Under the pieces are notes generated by a model. That model worked only from the letters and a program-made list of their open reading frames with translations. It was not told the origin of the DNA and did not search any database. DNA of 64,000 bases from Paracoccus alkenifer. GTDB lineage: Bacteria; Pseudomonadota; Alphaproteobacteria; Rhodobacterales; Rhodobacteraceae. Positions 17,308-26,421 of this stretch are shown one piece after another. The first letter of the stretch is position 1; every line of letters begins with the position of its first letter. The stretch spans positions 372,001-436,000 of the forward strand of contig NZ_FNXG01000001.1 in NCBI RefSeq assembly GCF_900108405.1, given 5' to 3'. The translations under genes and the position numbers were made by a program.

Positions 17308-19188
17308 TCACGCCCAGTCCCAGGGCACCGTATAGCTGCCCAGCCGGGCGCGCACGGTATCCTCGTCGGTGTCCGGGGTGCGGGCGATGCGGGCGGTCAG
17401 GCCGCGCTTGCGGTCCTCGAACACCTCGGAGACATGAGCGCCGCTGTCGGCCAGCGCCGCATCCAGCACCCGCGCGATGGCCAGGCGGCGCAGTTCCGGC
17501 TTGAACACCTTGCCGACCGCGGTGACGGGCAGTTCGGGCAGGATCTCGACATGCTTGGGGATGGCGGCGCGTTCGTGGATATGGTCGCGCGCATGGGCGG
17601 CCAGCGCGTCAACGGTGACCTCGGCCCCCTCGCGCAGCTGCACATAGACGCAGGGCAGCTCGCCCGCAAAGGCGTCGGGCTGGCCGATGGCGGCGGCGCC
17701 GACCACATCGGGGTGGGACAGCAGCGCCTGTTCGATCTCGGCGGGGTCGATGTTGTGGCCGCCGCGGATGATCAGATCCTTGGCGCGGCCGGTGATCCAC
17801 AGATAGCCGTCGGGGTCCAGTCGGCCAAGGTCGCCCGTGCGCAGGAACCGCCCCTCGGCGAACAAATCGTGGTTCTTGTCCACCTCGGTATAGGTCGAGC
17901 CCTCGAACACGCCGGGGTTGGCGACGCAAATCTCGCCGATCTCATCGGTGGCGCAATCCTGATATTCGCCGTTGACCCGGCGCAGGATGCGCACGGTGGT
18001 ATAGGGCAGCGGAATCCCGACCGAGCCGACTTTTTTCAGCCCGTCCACCGGGTTGCAGCTGACAAGGCAGGTGACCTCGGTCAGGCCGTAGCCCTCGGCG
18101 ATCTCGACCCCGGTGGCGGCCTTGAAGCGGTTGTAAAGCTCGACCGGCAGCGCCGCCGAGCCGGAAATCGCCGTGCGCAGGCTTGAGACATCGGCATCGA
18201 CCTTGCGCTGCATCAGCGCGGTGATGGCGGTGGGGACGGTGATCAGGAAACTTGCGTGCCAGCGCTCGATCAGCTTCCAGAAATTGTCGATCACGCCGTC
18301 GCCGCGATAACCGGCGGGGGTCGGCATCACCAGCTGTGCGCCCGACTGCAAGCACGACATCAGCACCGGATAGGCGGCAAAGACGTGAAACAGCGGCAGC
18401 GGGCACATCAACACGTCGGTTTCGTCAAACAGCAGCTCGCCGCCCAGAAACCCGTTATAGATCATGCCGGAGTATTTATGCTGCGCGAGCTTGGGCATTC
18501 CGGTGGTGCCGCCGGTGTGGAAATAGGCGGCCACGCGATCCTCGGGCGGGTCGTCAAAGGTCAGCCGGTCATGGGGCTGGGCGGATGCAGCGGCCTCGAA
18601 GTCCAGCAGTTTCGCCTTGTGGCGGGCCTTGACGCGCGGGCGCAGCAGCGGCACCAGCAACCGCTTGAAGCCGCCAAGATAGCGCGCCAGATCGACCTCG
18701 AGCACGGTCTGCACGCAGGGCGCCATTTCCACCGCCGCCGCAGCCTTTTGCGCAACATCGGATTTCGGCATGGATTTCAGCGTGACCAGCACCCGGGCGT
18801 TGCTTTCGCGCAGGATGCTGGCGATCTGTTCGGGGTCCAGCAACGGGTTGATCGGATTGACGATTCCCGCCGTGGCCCCGGCCAGCAGCACGGTCGGGGT
18901 TTCCAGGCAGTTCGGCAGCAGATAGGCCACCGTATCCCCCGGCCCCACCCCCAGCGAGCGAAACAGATTCGCCGCCTCGGTCACGCGTTCGTGAAATTCG
19001 GTCCAGGTCAGTTCGCATGACCGGCTTTTCGGGTCGGACAGCAGCTGGAACCCCAGCGCCTGCCGCTGGGGATAAAGATCGCGCGTGCGGCTGAGGAACG
19101 CATAGATCGTCTTTGGCAAGTCCCGGTCCGCATAGGGCATTTCGGCCTCGATCCGGTCCCGATCGGCAATGCTGGCAAAGCGCGACAT
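17308..19188 (-). CDS. Acyl-CoA synthetase, long-chain type
   Basis: A 626-residue AMP-forming acyl-CoA synthetase. Motifs are FHTGGTTGMPKLAQH (ATP loop), EGYGLTEVTC, FLRTGDLGRLDPDGYLWITGRAKDLI and the catalytic Lys in LPVTAVGKVFKPELRR. It makes an acyl-adenylate and then the acyl-CoA of a fatty or related acid. ATG 19188 has GGGGGGAAACG just upstream; a longer frame to 19257 lacks a ribosome site. The C-terminus carries roughly 55 residues beyond the usual end. Upstream, between this gene and the divergent CAP-domain gene, is an imperfect palindrome (CAAGT at 19302, ACTTG at 19313) that could be an operator, though this is weak. Confidence 0.87.
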   Translation of the reverse strand: MSRFASIADRDRIEAEMPYADRDLPKTIYAFLSRTRDLYPQRQALGFQLLSDPKSRSCELTWTEFHERVTEAANLFRSLGVGPGDTVAYLLPNCLETPTVLLAGATAGIVNPINPLLDPEQIASILRESNARVLVTLKSMPKSDVAQKAAAAVEMAPCVQTVLEVDLARYLGGFKRLLVPLLRPRVKARHKAKLLDFEAAASAQPHDRLTFDDPPEDRVAAYFHTGGTTGMPKLAQHKYSGMIYNGFLGGELLFDETDVLMCPLPLFHVFAAYPVLMSCLQSGAQLVMPTPAGYRGDGVIDNFWKLIERWHASFLITVPTAITALMQRKVDADVSSLRTAISGSAALPVELYNRFKAATGVEIAEGYGLTEVTCLVSCNPVDGLKKVGSVGIPLPYTTVRILRRVNGEYQDCATDEIGEICVANPGVFEGSTYTEVDKNHDLFAEGRFLRTGDLGRLDPDGYLWITGRAKDLIIRGGHNIDPAEIEQALLSHPDVVGAAAIGQPDAFAGELPCVYVQLREGAEVTVDALAAHARDHIHERAAIPKHVEILPELPVTAVGKVFKPELRRLAIARVLDAALADSGAHVSEVFEDRKRGLTARIARTPDTDEDTVRARLGSYTVPWDWA

Positions 19189-19381
19189 CGTTTCCCCCCC
19201 TGTTGGCGCATCGGGAAAAGGATGCGCCAGCTTCTGCCCATTGGGCAAGTTGTCCAAGGCGGAACATCGCCGAAACGCCGCGTCAACCCGTCAGCTATCA
19301 ACAAGTTTAATTACTTGAAGGTTGTCACAAGGCATCGTCTTCTGGTTGTGATTTCCGTGACAGGATCGGACGGGGATGGAC

Positions 19382-19945
19382 ATGAACAAGCTGATTTCTC
19401 TGGTCGCCGCGGGGTTGGTGCTTGCGATTCCCGCGGTGATGCAGGCGCAGCCGGCTGTCCGGCAGCCGCTCAAGATCCGCCAGGTCACCGGTGACAACAT
19501 CCAGGTGCAGGCCGCTGCCGCAGGCCCCGCGCAGTGTTTCGCCACCCCCACGGCCGAGAACAAGGCCGCCGCCCAGGCAACCAGCGCCCGCCGCGCCGCC
19601 AGCGGGCTGCGGTCGCTCAGGCCGGATCCCAAGCTTGCCGCCGCCGCCGCCCGCCACGCCTGCGACATGGCCACGCGCGGGCGAATGGCGCATAGCGGCT
19701 CGCACACGAAAGGCCCGACCCAGCGCGTCAAGGGTGAGGGCTACAAGCCCTCGATCACCGCGGAAAACATCGCCGCCGGCCCGTTCAGCCTTGAACAGGT
19801 GCTGGGGGCGTGGAACGATTCGAACGGGCATCTTCACAACATCATGCTGCCGCAGGCGACGGATTTCGGGATCGGCCGGGCAGTCGCGGCGGATGGTCGC
19901 ACAGTGTTCTGGGCCGCGCTCTATGCCGCGCCACGGGGGCGCTGA
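19382..19945 (+). CDS. Secreted CAP/SCP-domain protein
   Basis: A 187-residue exported protein with a signal peptide (MNKLISLVAAGLVLAIPAVMQAQ) and a CAP (cysteine-rich secretory/SCP-like) domain: NKAAAQATSARRAASGL, AAARHACDMATRGRMAHSGSH, and the characteristic ENIAAGPFSLEQVLGAWNDSNGHLHNIM. CAP active-site-like His and Glu residues are conserved. Bacterial members are periplasmic or secreted and mostly of unknown function. ATG 19382 has GGGGA six bases upstream; ATG 19376 is two codons earlier. Confidence 0.85.
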   Translation: MNKLISLVAAGLVLAIPAVMQAQPAVRQPLKIRQVTGDNIQVQAAAAGPAQCFATPTAENKAAAQATSARRAASGLRSLRPDPKLAAAAARHACDMATRGRMAHSGSHTKGPTQRVKGEGYKPSITAENIAAGPFSLEQVLGAWNDSNGHLHNIMLPQATDFGIGRAVAADGRTVFWAALYAAPRGR

Positions 19946-20061
19946 GCCGGGAATCCCACCCGCCACGGCAGGCATAATGCCGCGACATTCCCTGCCCCGC
20001 CCGCCCCGCGATCCCGGCGCCCGGATCACGGGTTTTTCCCGCTTTCGACCGCAGCTTGTCA

Positions 20062-20090
20062 TTGACGCAGGCCCGGCTTCGGGCCTATCT
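20062..20090 (+). promoter_or_regulatory. Candidate promoter of the cobalamin riboswitch operon
   Basis: TTGACG (20062-20067) and CTATCT (20085-20090) are spaced by 17 bp just before the riboswitch. The spacer itself forms a small hairpin (GCCCG-GCTT-CGGGC). Supported only by sequence resemblance. Confidence 0.45.
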
Positions 20091-20097
20091 GCCGCTG

Positions 20098-20263
20098 TCC
20101 AAGTTCCGGCACGACCGGATTGAAAGGGAATACGGACGGCCCATGGGCCACAGCCGTAGCTGCCCCCGCAACTGTGCGCGGAGAGCGGCGCCTAATAGCC
20201 ACTGGGGGCAGATGCCCCGGGAAGGCCGGCGCCCGCCCTGACCCGCAAGCCAGGAGACCTGCT
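20098..20263 (+). ncRNA. Cobalamin riboswitch upstream of btuB
   Basis: The conserved blocks of an adenosylcobalamin riboswitch appear in order: GAAAGGGAA near 20132, AGCTGCCCCCGCAACTGT near 20158, the B12 box GCCACTGG near 20198, GGGAAGGC near 20219 and GACCCGCAAGCCAGGAGAC near 20239. It precedes the btuB start by about 140 bp. High cobalamin would repress the transporter operon downstream. Confidence 0.95.
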
Positions 20264-20401
20264 TGGACATCACCCTTTCGATGGTGCGGGGCGCGCCAGC
20301 GAAGCGGTCAGCCGCAGCGGTGAACCAGCACTGTCTGCGGGCTTTCCCCGGACCGATTCCAATCGCGGAGCCTGCGCGCGCCGCCCGACCCGGGGACCGC
20401 C

Positions 20402-22270
20402 ATGTCCAAGTCTTTCCGCCGTTTCCACCTGACCGCCGCGCCGCTGGCGCTGGCGCTGACCACCCTTCCGGCAGCGGCGCAGCAGCCCATCGTGCTGGAT
20501 CCGGTGATCCTGTCGGGCGGGTTTTCCCCGGTCGAGGCCGCCGCCTACGGCCGTGCCGCCACCGTGCTGACCGCCGAGGAAATGGAACAGCGCGGCGTGA
20601 CCTCGGTGCAGGATGCGCTGCGCGGCCTGCCGGGGGTGTCGGTCAGCAGCAGCGGCGCCTCGAACACCGCAGTCCGCATACGCGGCGGCGAATCGCGGCA
20701 CACGCTGATCCTGATCGACGGGGTGAACGCGGGTGCGGGCGACCAGCCCTACGATCTCAGCGGGCTGGACCTTGCCGATATCGAGCGCATCGAGGTGCTG
20801 CGCGGGCCGCAGTCGGTCTATTACGGCTCGGACGCCGCCAGCGGCGTGGTCAACATCATCACCCGCAAGGCCGACCGCAGCGGCGGCTATGCAAAGGCCG
20901 AGGCGGGCAACGGCGGCGCCTTGGCCTTTGGTCACGCGGTGGTCGCCGACCGCTGGCGGCTGCAAGCTGATCTGGGGTTTCGCGAGGACAGGGGCTATGA
21001 CCATTCGGTCGCGGGCACCGGCGACAAGGACGGCATCCGCCGCGCCACCATGGGGTTTTCCGGCGAATGGTCGGCCAGCGAGGATCTGCGGCTGGGATTT
21101 TCCAGCCGCCATACGGAAGAGCGGTATTGGTATGACGGCACCAATTTCGCCGCCACCTCAGCCGAAGACTACCTGGAAGCAGACGCCGATTTCTGGGCCG
21201 ACCGCGACGAGCGCATCAACCTGCTGTGGGGTGAATTCGCATCGCTGGACGGCCGGTTGATCCATCGCCTGTCCTAGCAGGACACGGCGAACAAGATCAC
21301 CACCCACGACGATTACCCCAGCGAAAGCAAGCTGCGCCGCCGGGCGCTGAAATACCGCGCCACCTACGGGCTGGACGGGGCCGTTGCCAGCGCCGACCAG
21401 ACGCTGGCCCTGTCGCTGGAACGTATCACCGACAGCACCACGGGCGAGGCAGAGCGCCGCTGGGATACCGACGCCGCGGCGCTGGAATATCGCGGTGCGT
21501 TCACCAACGGGCTGGACGTGCAGTTCGGGGTCCGCCACGACGACAACTCGCGCTTCCGGTCGAAAACCATCTGGAACGCCGGCCTGTCCTGGCGGGTCGA
21601 GGGAACGCCATGGCGGCTTCATGCCTCGGCCGGGACCGGTCTGTCCAATCCGCAATATTATCAGATCATTGGCGGCTTCGGCAGCACCGGCAACCCCGAC
21701 CTCAAGCCTGAGGAAAGCCGCAGCGTCGATCTGGGCGTCGAATACACCCTGCCCGACGGGCGCGGCACGCTGGACCTGACCTGGTTCCGCGAGCGACTGG
21801 AGGACGAGATCGAGTGGTTTGCGGCGGAGGAAGGCAATCCAAATTACCGCAACCAGATTGGCACCAGCCGTCGCGAGGGCGTAGAGGTTGCCTATCGCCA
21901 CGACATCACCGACAGCCTGACAGTCGGCGCCGCCTATACCTATCTCGATGCAACCGACCCCGATGGCTCGGTCGAGGTGCGCCGCCCGCGCCACGAGCTG
22001 GCGATGAACGCCGCGCTGCAAACCTTTGGCGGCCGCGGCTGGCTGGCTGCCGACCTGCGGCATGTGCGGGATCTGACGGATAGCGTCGGCGGCGCCACCA
22101 CCAACCTGCCCAACTTCACCACCGTCAACCTTGCCGCAAGCTATGACCTGACCGACAGCGCCCGCCTGACCGGCCGCATCACCAACCTGTTCGACAAGGA
22201 TTATTCCGAGGTCTGGGGCTATGCCGCCCCCGGTCGCGCGGCATGGGTGGGGGTGGAAACCCGGTGGTAG
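20402..22270 (+). pseudogene. btuB: TonB-dependent cobalamin receptor gene interrupted by an in-frame TAG
   Basis: The frame encodes a BtuB-like outer-membrane receptor of about 621 residues. There is a signal peptide, a TonB-box-like stretch VLDPVILSG, the plug domain (VQDALRGLPGVSVSSSGASN to DAASGVVNIITRK) and barrel strands, ending in ITNLFDKDYSEVWGYAAPGR with a C-terminal W. Codon 292 (21275-21277) is TAG, in LIHRLS-stop-QDTANKI. Reading continues in the same frame without any other stop to 22270, so a single base change explains it; the lost codon was probably Tyr (TAC/TAT) or Gln (CAG). Unless read through or a sequencing error, the receptor is truncated in the barrel. It is under a cobalamin riboswitch and heads the btuFCD operon. 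Confidence 0.9.
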
Positions 22271-22290
22271 AACCGCGCGCCAAGGCGGGC

Positions 22291-23151
22291 ATGGGCATGG
22301 TGCGGGCGGCAGTGATAGCCGCGGCGCTGGCCCTGCCCCTGCCTGCCATGGCCGCACCCGCGACGACCGCCACCCCGCCCCGCCGCGTGGTCTCGGTCAA
22401 TCTCTGCACCGACCAGATCGCCATGGCGCTGGCGGCACCGGGGCAGCTGGTCTCGGTCTCGCATCTGGCGCGAGAGCCGCAGTCCTCGGCGATGGTGGCC
22501 GAGGCGCAGCATTTCCCCATCAACCACGGCCGCGCCGAAGAGGTCTATCTGCTCGCCCCCGATCTGGTGCTGGCGGGGGGGTATGGCGGGGCCTCGGTCG
22601 CGCTGCTGCACCGGCTGGGGGTGAGGGTGATCGAGGTGCCGCCGCCCAACTCGCTGCAAGACGCCCGCGACGCCATCGCGCAGGTCGGCGCCGCCTTGGG
22701 GCGAGAGCCCGAGGCCGCGGCGATGCTGGCGGATTTCGACGCGAGGATGGCGGCGCTGGCCCTGCCCACGGGTGGCGACAGGCCACTGGCCGCGACCTGG
22801 GGGGCGAACGGCTATTCCTCGGGCGGGGCGACGCTGGCCGGGGATGTGCTGCGCGCCGCGGGGTTTTCGCTGCTGGCCGACCGGCTGGGGATGCAGGGGT
22901 CGGGGTATATCACCCTTGAATCGCTGGTGATGGCGGACCCGGCGCTGATCGTGACCGGCACCCCCTATCCCGGCGCCTCGCGGGCCGAGGAAATCGTGAC
23001 CCACCCGGCGCTGTCCAGCCTGTCGGGGCGCATCGTGCATGTGCCGGACCCGCTGTGGACCTGTCCCACGCCGCAACTGCTGGACGCGCTGGCGCTGCTG
23101 GCGACCGAGGCGCGGATTGCCGCCGGGCACCCTGCCGGGGACACACCATGA
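22291..23151 (+). CDS. btuF: Periplasmic cobalamin-binding protein (ABC importer)
   Basis: A 286-residue periplasmic binding protein of the helical-backbone class with a signal peptide (VRAAVIAAALALPLPAMAA). RRVVSVNLCTDQIAMALAAP and EEVYLLAPDLVLAGGYGG are typical of BtuF/FhuD-like proteins. The role as vitamin B12 carrier is inferred from the riboswitch, the btuB-like gene and the BtuC/BtuD partners. The start is uncertain between ATG 22291, ATG 22297 and GTG 22264; ATG 22291 is chosen. Its stop overlaps the btuC start (ATGA). Confidence 0.87.
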   Translation: MGMVRAAVIAAALALPLPAMAAPATTATPPRRVVSVNLCTDQIAMALAAPGQLVSVSHLAREPQSSAMVAEAQHFPINHGRAEEVYLLAPDLVLAGGYGGASVALLHRLGVRVIEVPPPNSLQDARDAIAQVGAALGREPEAAAMLADFDARMAALALPTGGDRPLAATWGANGYSSGGATLAGDVLRAAGFSLLADRLGMQGSGYITLESLVMADPALIVTGTPYPGASRAEEIVTHPALSSLSGRIVHVPDPLWTCPTPQLLDALALLATEARIAAGHPAGDTP

Positions 23152-24128
23152 GCCGCGCGCCCCTGCTGCTGTCTTTGGCTGCGCTGGTGGCGGTGCTGGC
23201 GCTGGCCTCGCTGCTGATCGGGCCGGCGGGGGCGGGGCCGGTGGCCTCGCTCAAGGCGCTATGGGGCGGCGAGGGGCCGCTGGGCATCGTGCTGCGCGAG
23301 ATCCGGGCGCCGCGGGCGGTGCTGGCGGTGATGCTGGGCGTCAGCCTTGGCCTGTCGGGGGCGGCGTTACAGGGCTATCTGCGCAACCCGCTGGCCGAGC
23401 CGGGGCTGATCGGCATTTCCGCCGCGGCCGCGCTGGGGGCGGTGATCGCCATTCAGGCCGGCGTGTCCACGCTGGGGCTGGGGGTGCCGGCGGCGGGGCT
23501 TGCGGGTGCGCTGGGGGGTGTCGGGCTGATCCTGCTGCTGGCCGGGCGCGGCGGGTCCGGCCTGGGGCTGATCCTGGGCGGCATCGCGGTTTCGGCACTG
23601 GCGGGGGCGCTGACCGCGCTGGTGCTGAACCTGTCGCCGAACCCGTTTGCGGCCTATGATATCATGTTCTGGACCATGGGCTCGCTGGCCGACCGCAGCT
23701 GGGCGCATGTGCTGACCGCGCTGCCGCTGATGGGCTTGGGCTGGGCGGTGCTGCTGCGCGCCGGGCGCGATCTGGACGCGCTGTCGCTGGGCGAGGAAGC
23801 GGCGGCCTCGATGGGCGTCGATCTGGGTGCGCTGCGGCTGAAAATCGTGCTGGGCGCGGCCGCGGCGGTGGGGGCGGCGACGGCGGTGGCGGGCGCGGTC
23901 GGTTTTGTCGGGCTGGTGGTGCCGCATCTGCTGCGCGGGGCGGTCGGGGCCATGCCCTCGCGGCTGCTGCCGGCGGCGGCGCTGGGGGGTGCGGCGCTGG
24001 TGCTGACCGCCGATATCGCGGTGCGGTTGGTGATGCCCGAACGCGACCTCAAGCTGGGGGTGATGATGGCGCTGGTCGGCGCGCCGGTGTTTCTGCATCT
24101 GATCTGGCGCACGCAGGTGGGGAAATGA
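23148..24128 (+). CDS. btuC: Cobalamin ABC transporter permease
   Basis: A 326-residue FecCD/BtuC-type inner-membrane permease with about ten hydrophobic segments. It has the family phrases LREIRAPRAVLAVMLGVSLGLSGAALQGYLRNPLAEPGLIGIS near the N-terminus and GFVGLVVPHLLRG with RLLPAAALGGAALVLTADI near the C-terminus. The GLVVPH region contacts the ATPase. ATGA overlaps link it to btuF upstream and btuD downstream, so the three should be made in balanced amounts. Confidence 0.92.
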   Translation: MSRAPLLLSLAALVAVLALASLLIGPAGAGPVASLKALWGGEGPLGIVLREIRAPRAVLAVMLGVSLGLSGAALQGYLRNPLAEPGLIGISAAAALGAVIAIQAGVSTLGLGVPAAGLAGALGGVGLILLLAGRGGSGLGLILGGIAVSALAGALTALVLNLSPNPFAAYDIMFWTMGSLADRSWAHVLTALPLMGLGWAVLLRAGRDLDALSLGEEAAASMGVDLGALRLKIVLGAAAAVGAATAVAGAVGFVGLVVPHLLRGAVGAMPSRLLPAAALGGAALVLTADIAVRLVMPERDLKLGVMMALVGAPVFLHLIWRTQVGK

Positions 24129-24907
24129 GCCTGTCCCTGCGCGATCTGACCGTGCGCCGGGATGGGCGCGTGGTGGTGGACCGGGTCAGCCTGAACGTGT
24201 CACAGGGCAGTTTCGTCGGGCTGATCGGGCCGAACGGCGCCGGCAAGACCACCTTGATGCGCGCGGCGCTGGGGCTGATCGCGGCCGAGGGGTTTTCCGA
24301 CCTTGCCGCCCTGCCCCCGTCCCGCCGCGCCCGCCGCGCCGCCTGGCTGCCGCAGGCGCGAGAGATCGCCTGGCCGATCCCGGTCGAGCCGCTGGTGCGG
24401 CTGGGCCGGCGCACCGACCCCGACCGCCGCGCCGACACCCCCGCCGTGGCCGAGGCGATGGCGGCGATGGAGGTCACGCATCTGCGCGACCGCCCCGCGA
24501 CGGAATTGTCTGGCGGCGAGCTGGCGCGGGTGCTGATCGCCCGGCTGCTCGCGCAGCGCACGCCGCTGATCCTCGCCGACGAGCCCGTGGCGGGGCTGGA
24601 CCCCGCGCATCAGTTCGCGGTGATGGCGTTGTTCCAGCGGCTGGCGGGTCAGGGGCGCACGGTCATCGCCTCGATCCACGACCTGACGCTGGCGGCGCGG
24701 TTCTGCGAAAGGCTGGTGCTGATGGGCGCAGGCGGGCGCATCGTGGCCGACGGGCCGCCCGCGCAGGTGCTGACGCCCGAACGGTTGCAGCAGGTGTTCG
24801 GCGTGGGCGGCAGCTTCCTGCCCACGCCCTCGGGGCCGGTATTCGTTACCCTGCCGCCACCCCCATCGTCGCCCGCGCCCGCGCCACCAGATCCTGCAGA
24901 TCCTTGA
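24125..24907 (+). CDS. btuD: Cobalamin ABC transporter ATPase
   Basis: A 260-residue ABC ATPase. Walker A is GPNGAGKTT (about residues 36-44), the signature is LSGGELARVLIARLLAQ, Walker B is LILADEPVAGLDP and the switch His is in SIHDLT. It powers the BtuC/BtuF importer. The last 20 or so residues are a Pro-rich tail (PPPPSSPAPAPPDPADP) encoded opposite the 3' end of the convergent DsbA-like gene, with which it overlaps by 62 bp. The tail is unlikely to be functional and suggests that the original stop was lost. Confidence 0.92.
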   Translation: MSLSLRDLTVRRDGRVVVDRVSLNVSQGSFVGLIGPNGAGKTTLMRAALGLIAAEGFSDLAALPPSRRARRAAWLPQAREIAWPIPVEPLVRLGRRTDPDRRADTPAVAEAMAAMEVTHLRDRPATELSGGELARVLIARLLAQRTPLILADEPVAGLDPAHQFAVMALFQRLAGQGRTVIASIHDLTLAARFCERLVLMGAGGRIVADGPPAQVLTPERLQQVFGVGGSFLPTPSGPVFVTLPPPPSSPAPAPPDPADP

Positions 24908-25478
24908 GGCTCTGGTCCCCGAACACGCCTTCGTCCCCCGCGATCATGGTGGGCGTGCCGACCAACCCCATGTGATCGGCCAGCATGAACGAGCGCGCGA
25001 TATGGTCGCTGACCCGGTCGGAATCCATGTCGCGGCGCAGTTTCGCCTCATCCAGCCCCAGCTTGCGCACGACGCGCATCACCGAGGGTTCGGCCGCGCG
25101 GTCGCGCATCCCCATCAGCCCCGCATGGACCTGCCAGTATTTCCCCTGATCCAGCGCGGCCAGCGCCACCCGCGCGGCAAATTCCGAATCCGCGCCGAAC
25201 ACCGGCCATTCCCGGAACACCACCCGCAGCTGCGGATCGGCCGAGATCAGCTGCTGCATCTTGGGCAGGATCTTCTTGCAGAACGGGCAGTTGTAATCGA
25301 AAAATTCGACCAGCGTGATATTGCCCGCAGGATTGCCCAGCACGATGCCGTTCCGGTCGCGCTCAAGCGCGGTGCGCAGCTCGTCGGGCATCGGGTTGGC
25401 TCGGGACTGGGCCTGCGCAAGCACAGGCGTCGCGGCAACCGCAGCGATCAGGGCAAGGGTCTGGCGGCGCGTGGTCAT
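24846..25478 (-). CDS. Periplasmic thiol-disulfide oxidoreductase, DsbA/BdbD-like
   Basis: A 210-residue protein with a signal peptide (TRRQTLALIAAVAATPVLAQA) and a thioredoxin fold with an inserted helical domain. The active site is FFDYNCPFCKKILP (CPFC) and the cis-Pro loop is VGTPTMIAG. It likely introduces or isomerises disulfides in the periplasm, as in Com1/ScsC-like DsbA relatives. AAGGAACTGCC before ATG 25478 fixes the start. The 3' end overlaps btuD by 62 bp on the opposite strand. Confidence 0.9.
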   Translation of the reverse strand: MTTRRQTLALIAAVAATPVLAQAQSRANPMPDELRTALERDRNGIVLGNPAGNITLVEFFDYNCPFCKKILPKMQQLISADPQLRVVFREWPVFGADSEFAARVALAALDQGKYWQVHAGLMGMRDRAAEPSVMRVVRKLGLDEAKLRRDMDSDRVSDHIARSFMLADHMGLVGTPTMIAGDEGVFGDQSLKDLQDLVARARATMGVAAG

Positions 25479-25593
25479 GGCAGTTCCTTTCAAAGCGTCT
25501 TGCGGAAGCTAGGGATCACGGCAAGGATAGGGAAATCACGATATGTCCATTGCGCATCTTGCCGCAGGACAGAAACGCTGGAGGAGAAAGACC

Positions 25594-26232
25594 ATGTTCA
25601 ACCGGATCGGCCTGCCCGCTGCCGTCTTGACCGCCGCCCTGCTGGGGGGCGCCGCACTGGCCCAGGATGGCGCGGCCCCGGATGCGGATGCCGTGCGCGT
25701 GGGGATCAGCAAGGACATGGCCCAGGCCAGCTATACCACCCCCGAGGGCGAATTCACCGTCCACCGCGACCAGACGCCGGGCGCAAAACTGGAAGGGGAC
25801 TGGGCGCTGACCGGGCCGGACTGCCCGCCCTTTTGCATCCAGCCGATGATCCCGGCCGAGGGCGTCACCACCATCGGCGAGCTTGAGTTGATCGAGGCGA
25901 TGCAGGCTGGCGACAGCATCCTGGTCGACGGCCGCACCCCCGACTGGTTCGCCGGCGGCACCATCCCCGGCGCGATCAACATCCCCTATACTGAGTCGAT
26001 CGAACGGCTGGCCGAACTGGGCTGCGAACCCGATTTCGACGGCGAATTCGACTGCACCAACGCCAGCAAGGTCATCATGTTCTGCAACGGCACCTGGTGC
26101 GGCCAGTCCCCCACCGCCATCCGCGAAATGATCGGCGCCGGCTTTCCGGCCGAGCGGATCAGCTATTACCGCGGCGGGATGCTGGACTGGCGGTTGCTGG
26201 GCTTTAACGTGCGCGGTGGCGGGGCCGAATAG
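25594..26232 (+). CDS. Exported rhodanese-like protein
   Basis: A 212-residue protein with a signal peptide (GLPAAVLTAALLGGAALAQ) and a rhodanese domain over roughly residues 85-205. DSILVDGRTPDWFAGGTIPGAINIP is the substrate-side CH2A-like motif and VIMFCNGTWCGQSP holds the active-site loop with two cysteines. GGAGGAGAAAGACC precedes ATG 25594. Periplasmic single-domain rhodaneses of this type with a CxxxxC loop are known as redox or sulfur-transfer proteins; the substrate here is unknown. It is divergent from the DsbA-like gene, and both are thiol enzymes. Confidence 0.84.
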   Translation: MFNRIGLPAAVLTAALLGGAALAQDGAAPDADAVRVGISKDMAQASYTTPEGEFTVHRDQTPGAKLEGDWALTGPDCPPFCIQPMIPAEGVTTIGELELIEAMQAGDSILVDGRTPDWFAGGTIPGAINIPYTESIERLAELGCEPDFDGEFDCTNASKVIMFCNGTWCGQSPTAIREMIGAGFPAERISYYRGGMLDWRLLGFNVRGGGAE

Positions 26233-26251
26233 GCGCAGCGGGGCCAGCCCC

Positions 26252-26299
26252 ATCGTCGCAAGCGACGATTCCCCGGGATATTTGGGGCAAGATGAAAGC
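26252..26299 (+). repeat. Dispersed hairpin-GGATATTT element, copy b
   Basis: A perfect ATCGTCGC-AA-GCGACGAT palindrome (26252-26269) is followed by CCCC, the core GGGATATTT (26275-26283) and GGGGCAAGATGAAAGC. It lies 3' of the rhodanese-like gene in the same orientation, in the convergent space before ettA. Confidence 0.75.
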
Positions 26300-26421
26300 G
26301 CGCCGCGGGGGGCCGGCGGTTCCCGCGGCAGCCTGGGGCCGGGTCAGATCCCGGGGCGCAGGTCGGGCGCCCCGGGATGGGAAAGCGGCACGGGGGAAAG
26401 CGGCAGGGGGAAAAGCGCGGC

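Noticed and set aside
19302..19317. Operator palindrome CAAGT-N6-ACTTG between the acyl-CoA synthetase and CAP genes
   Set aside because: Only five paired bases on each side in an AT-rich patch; too weak to list as a feature.
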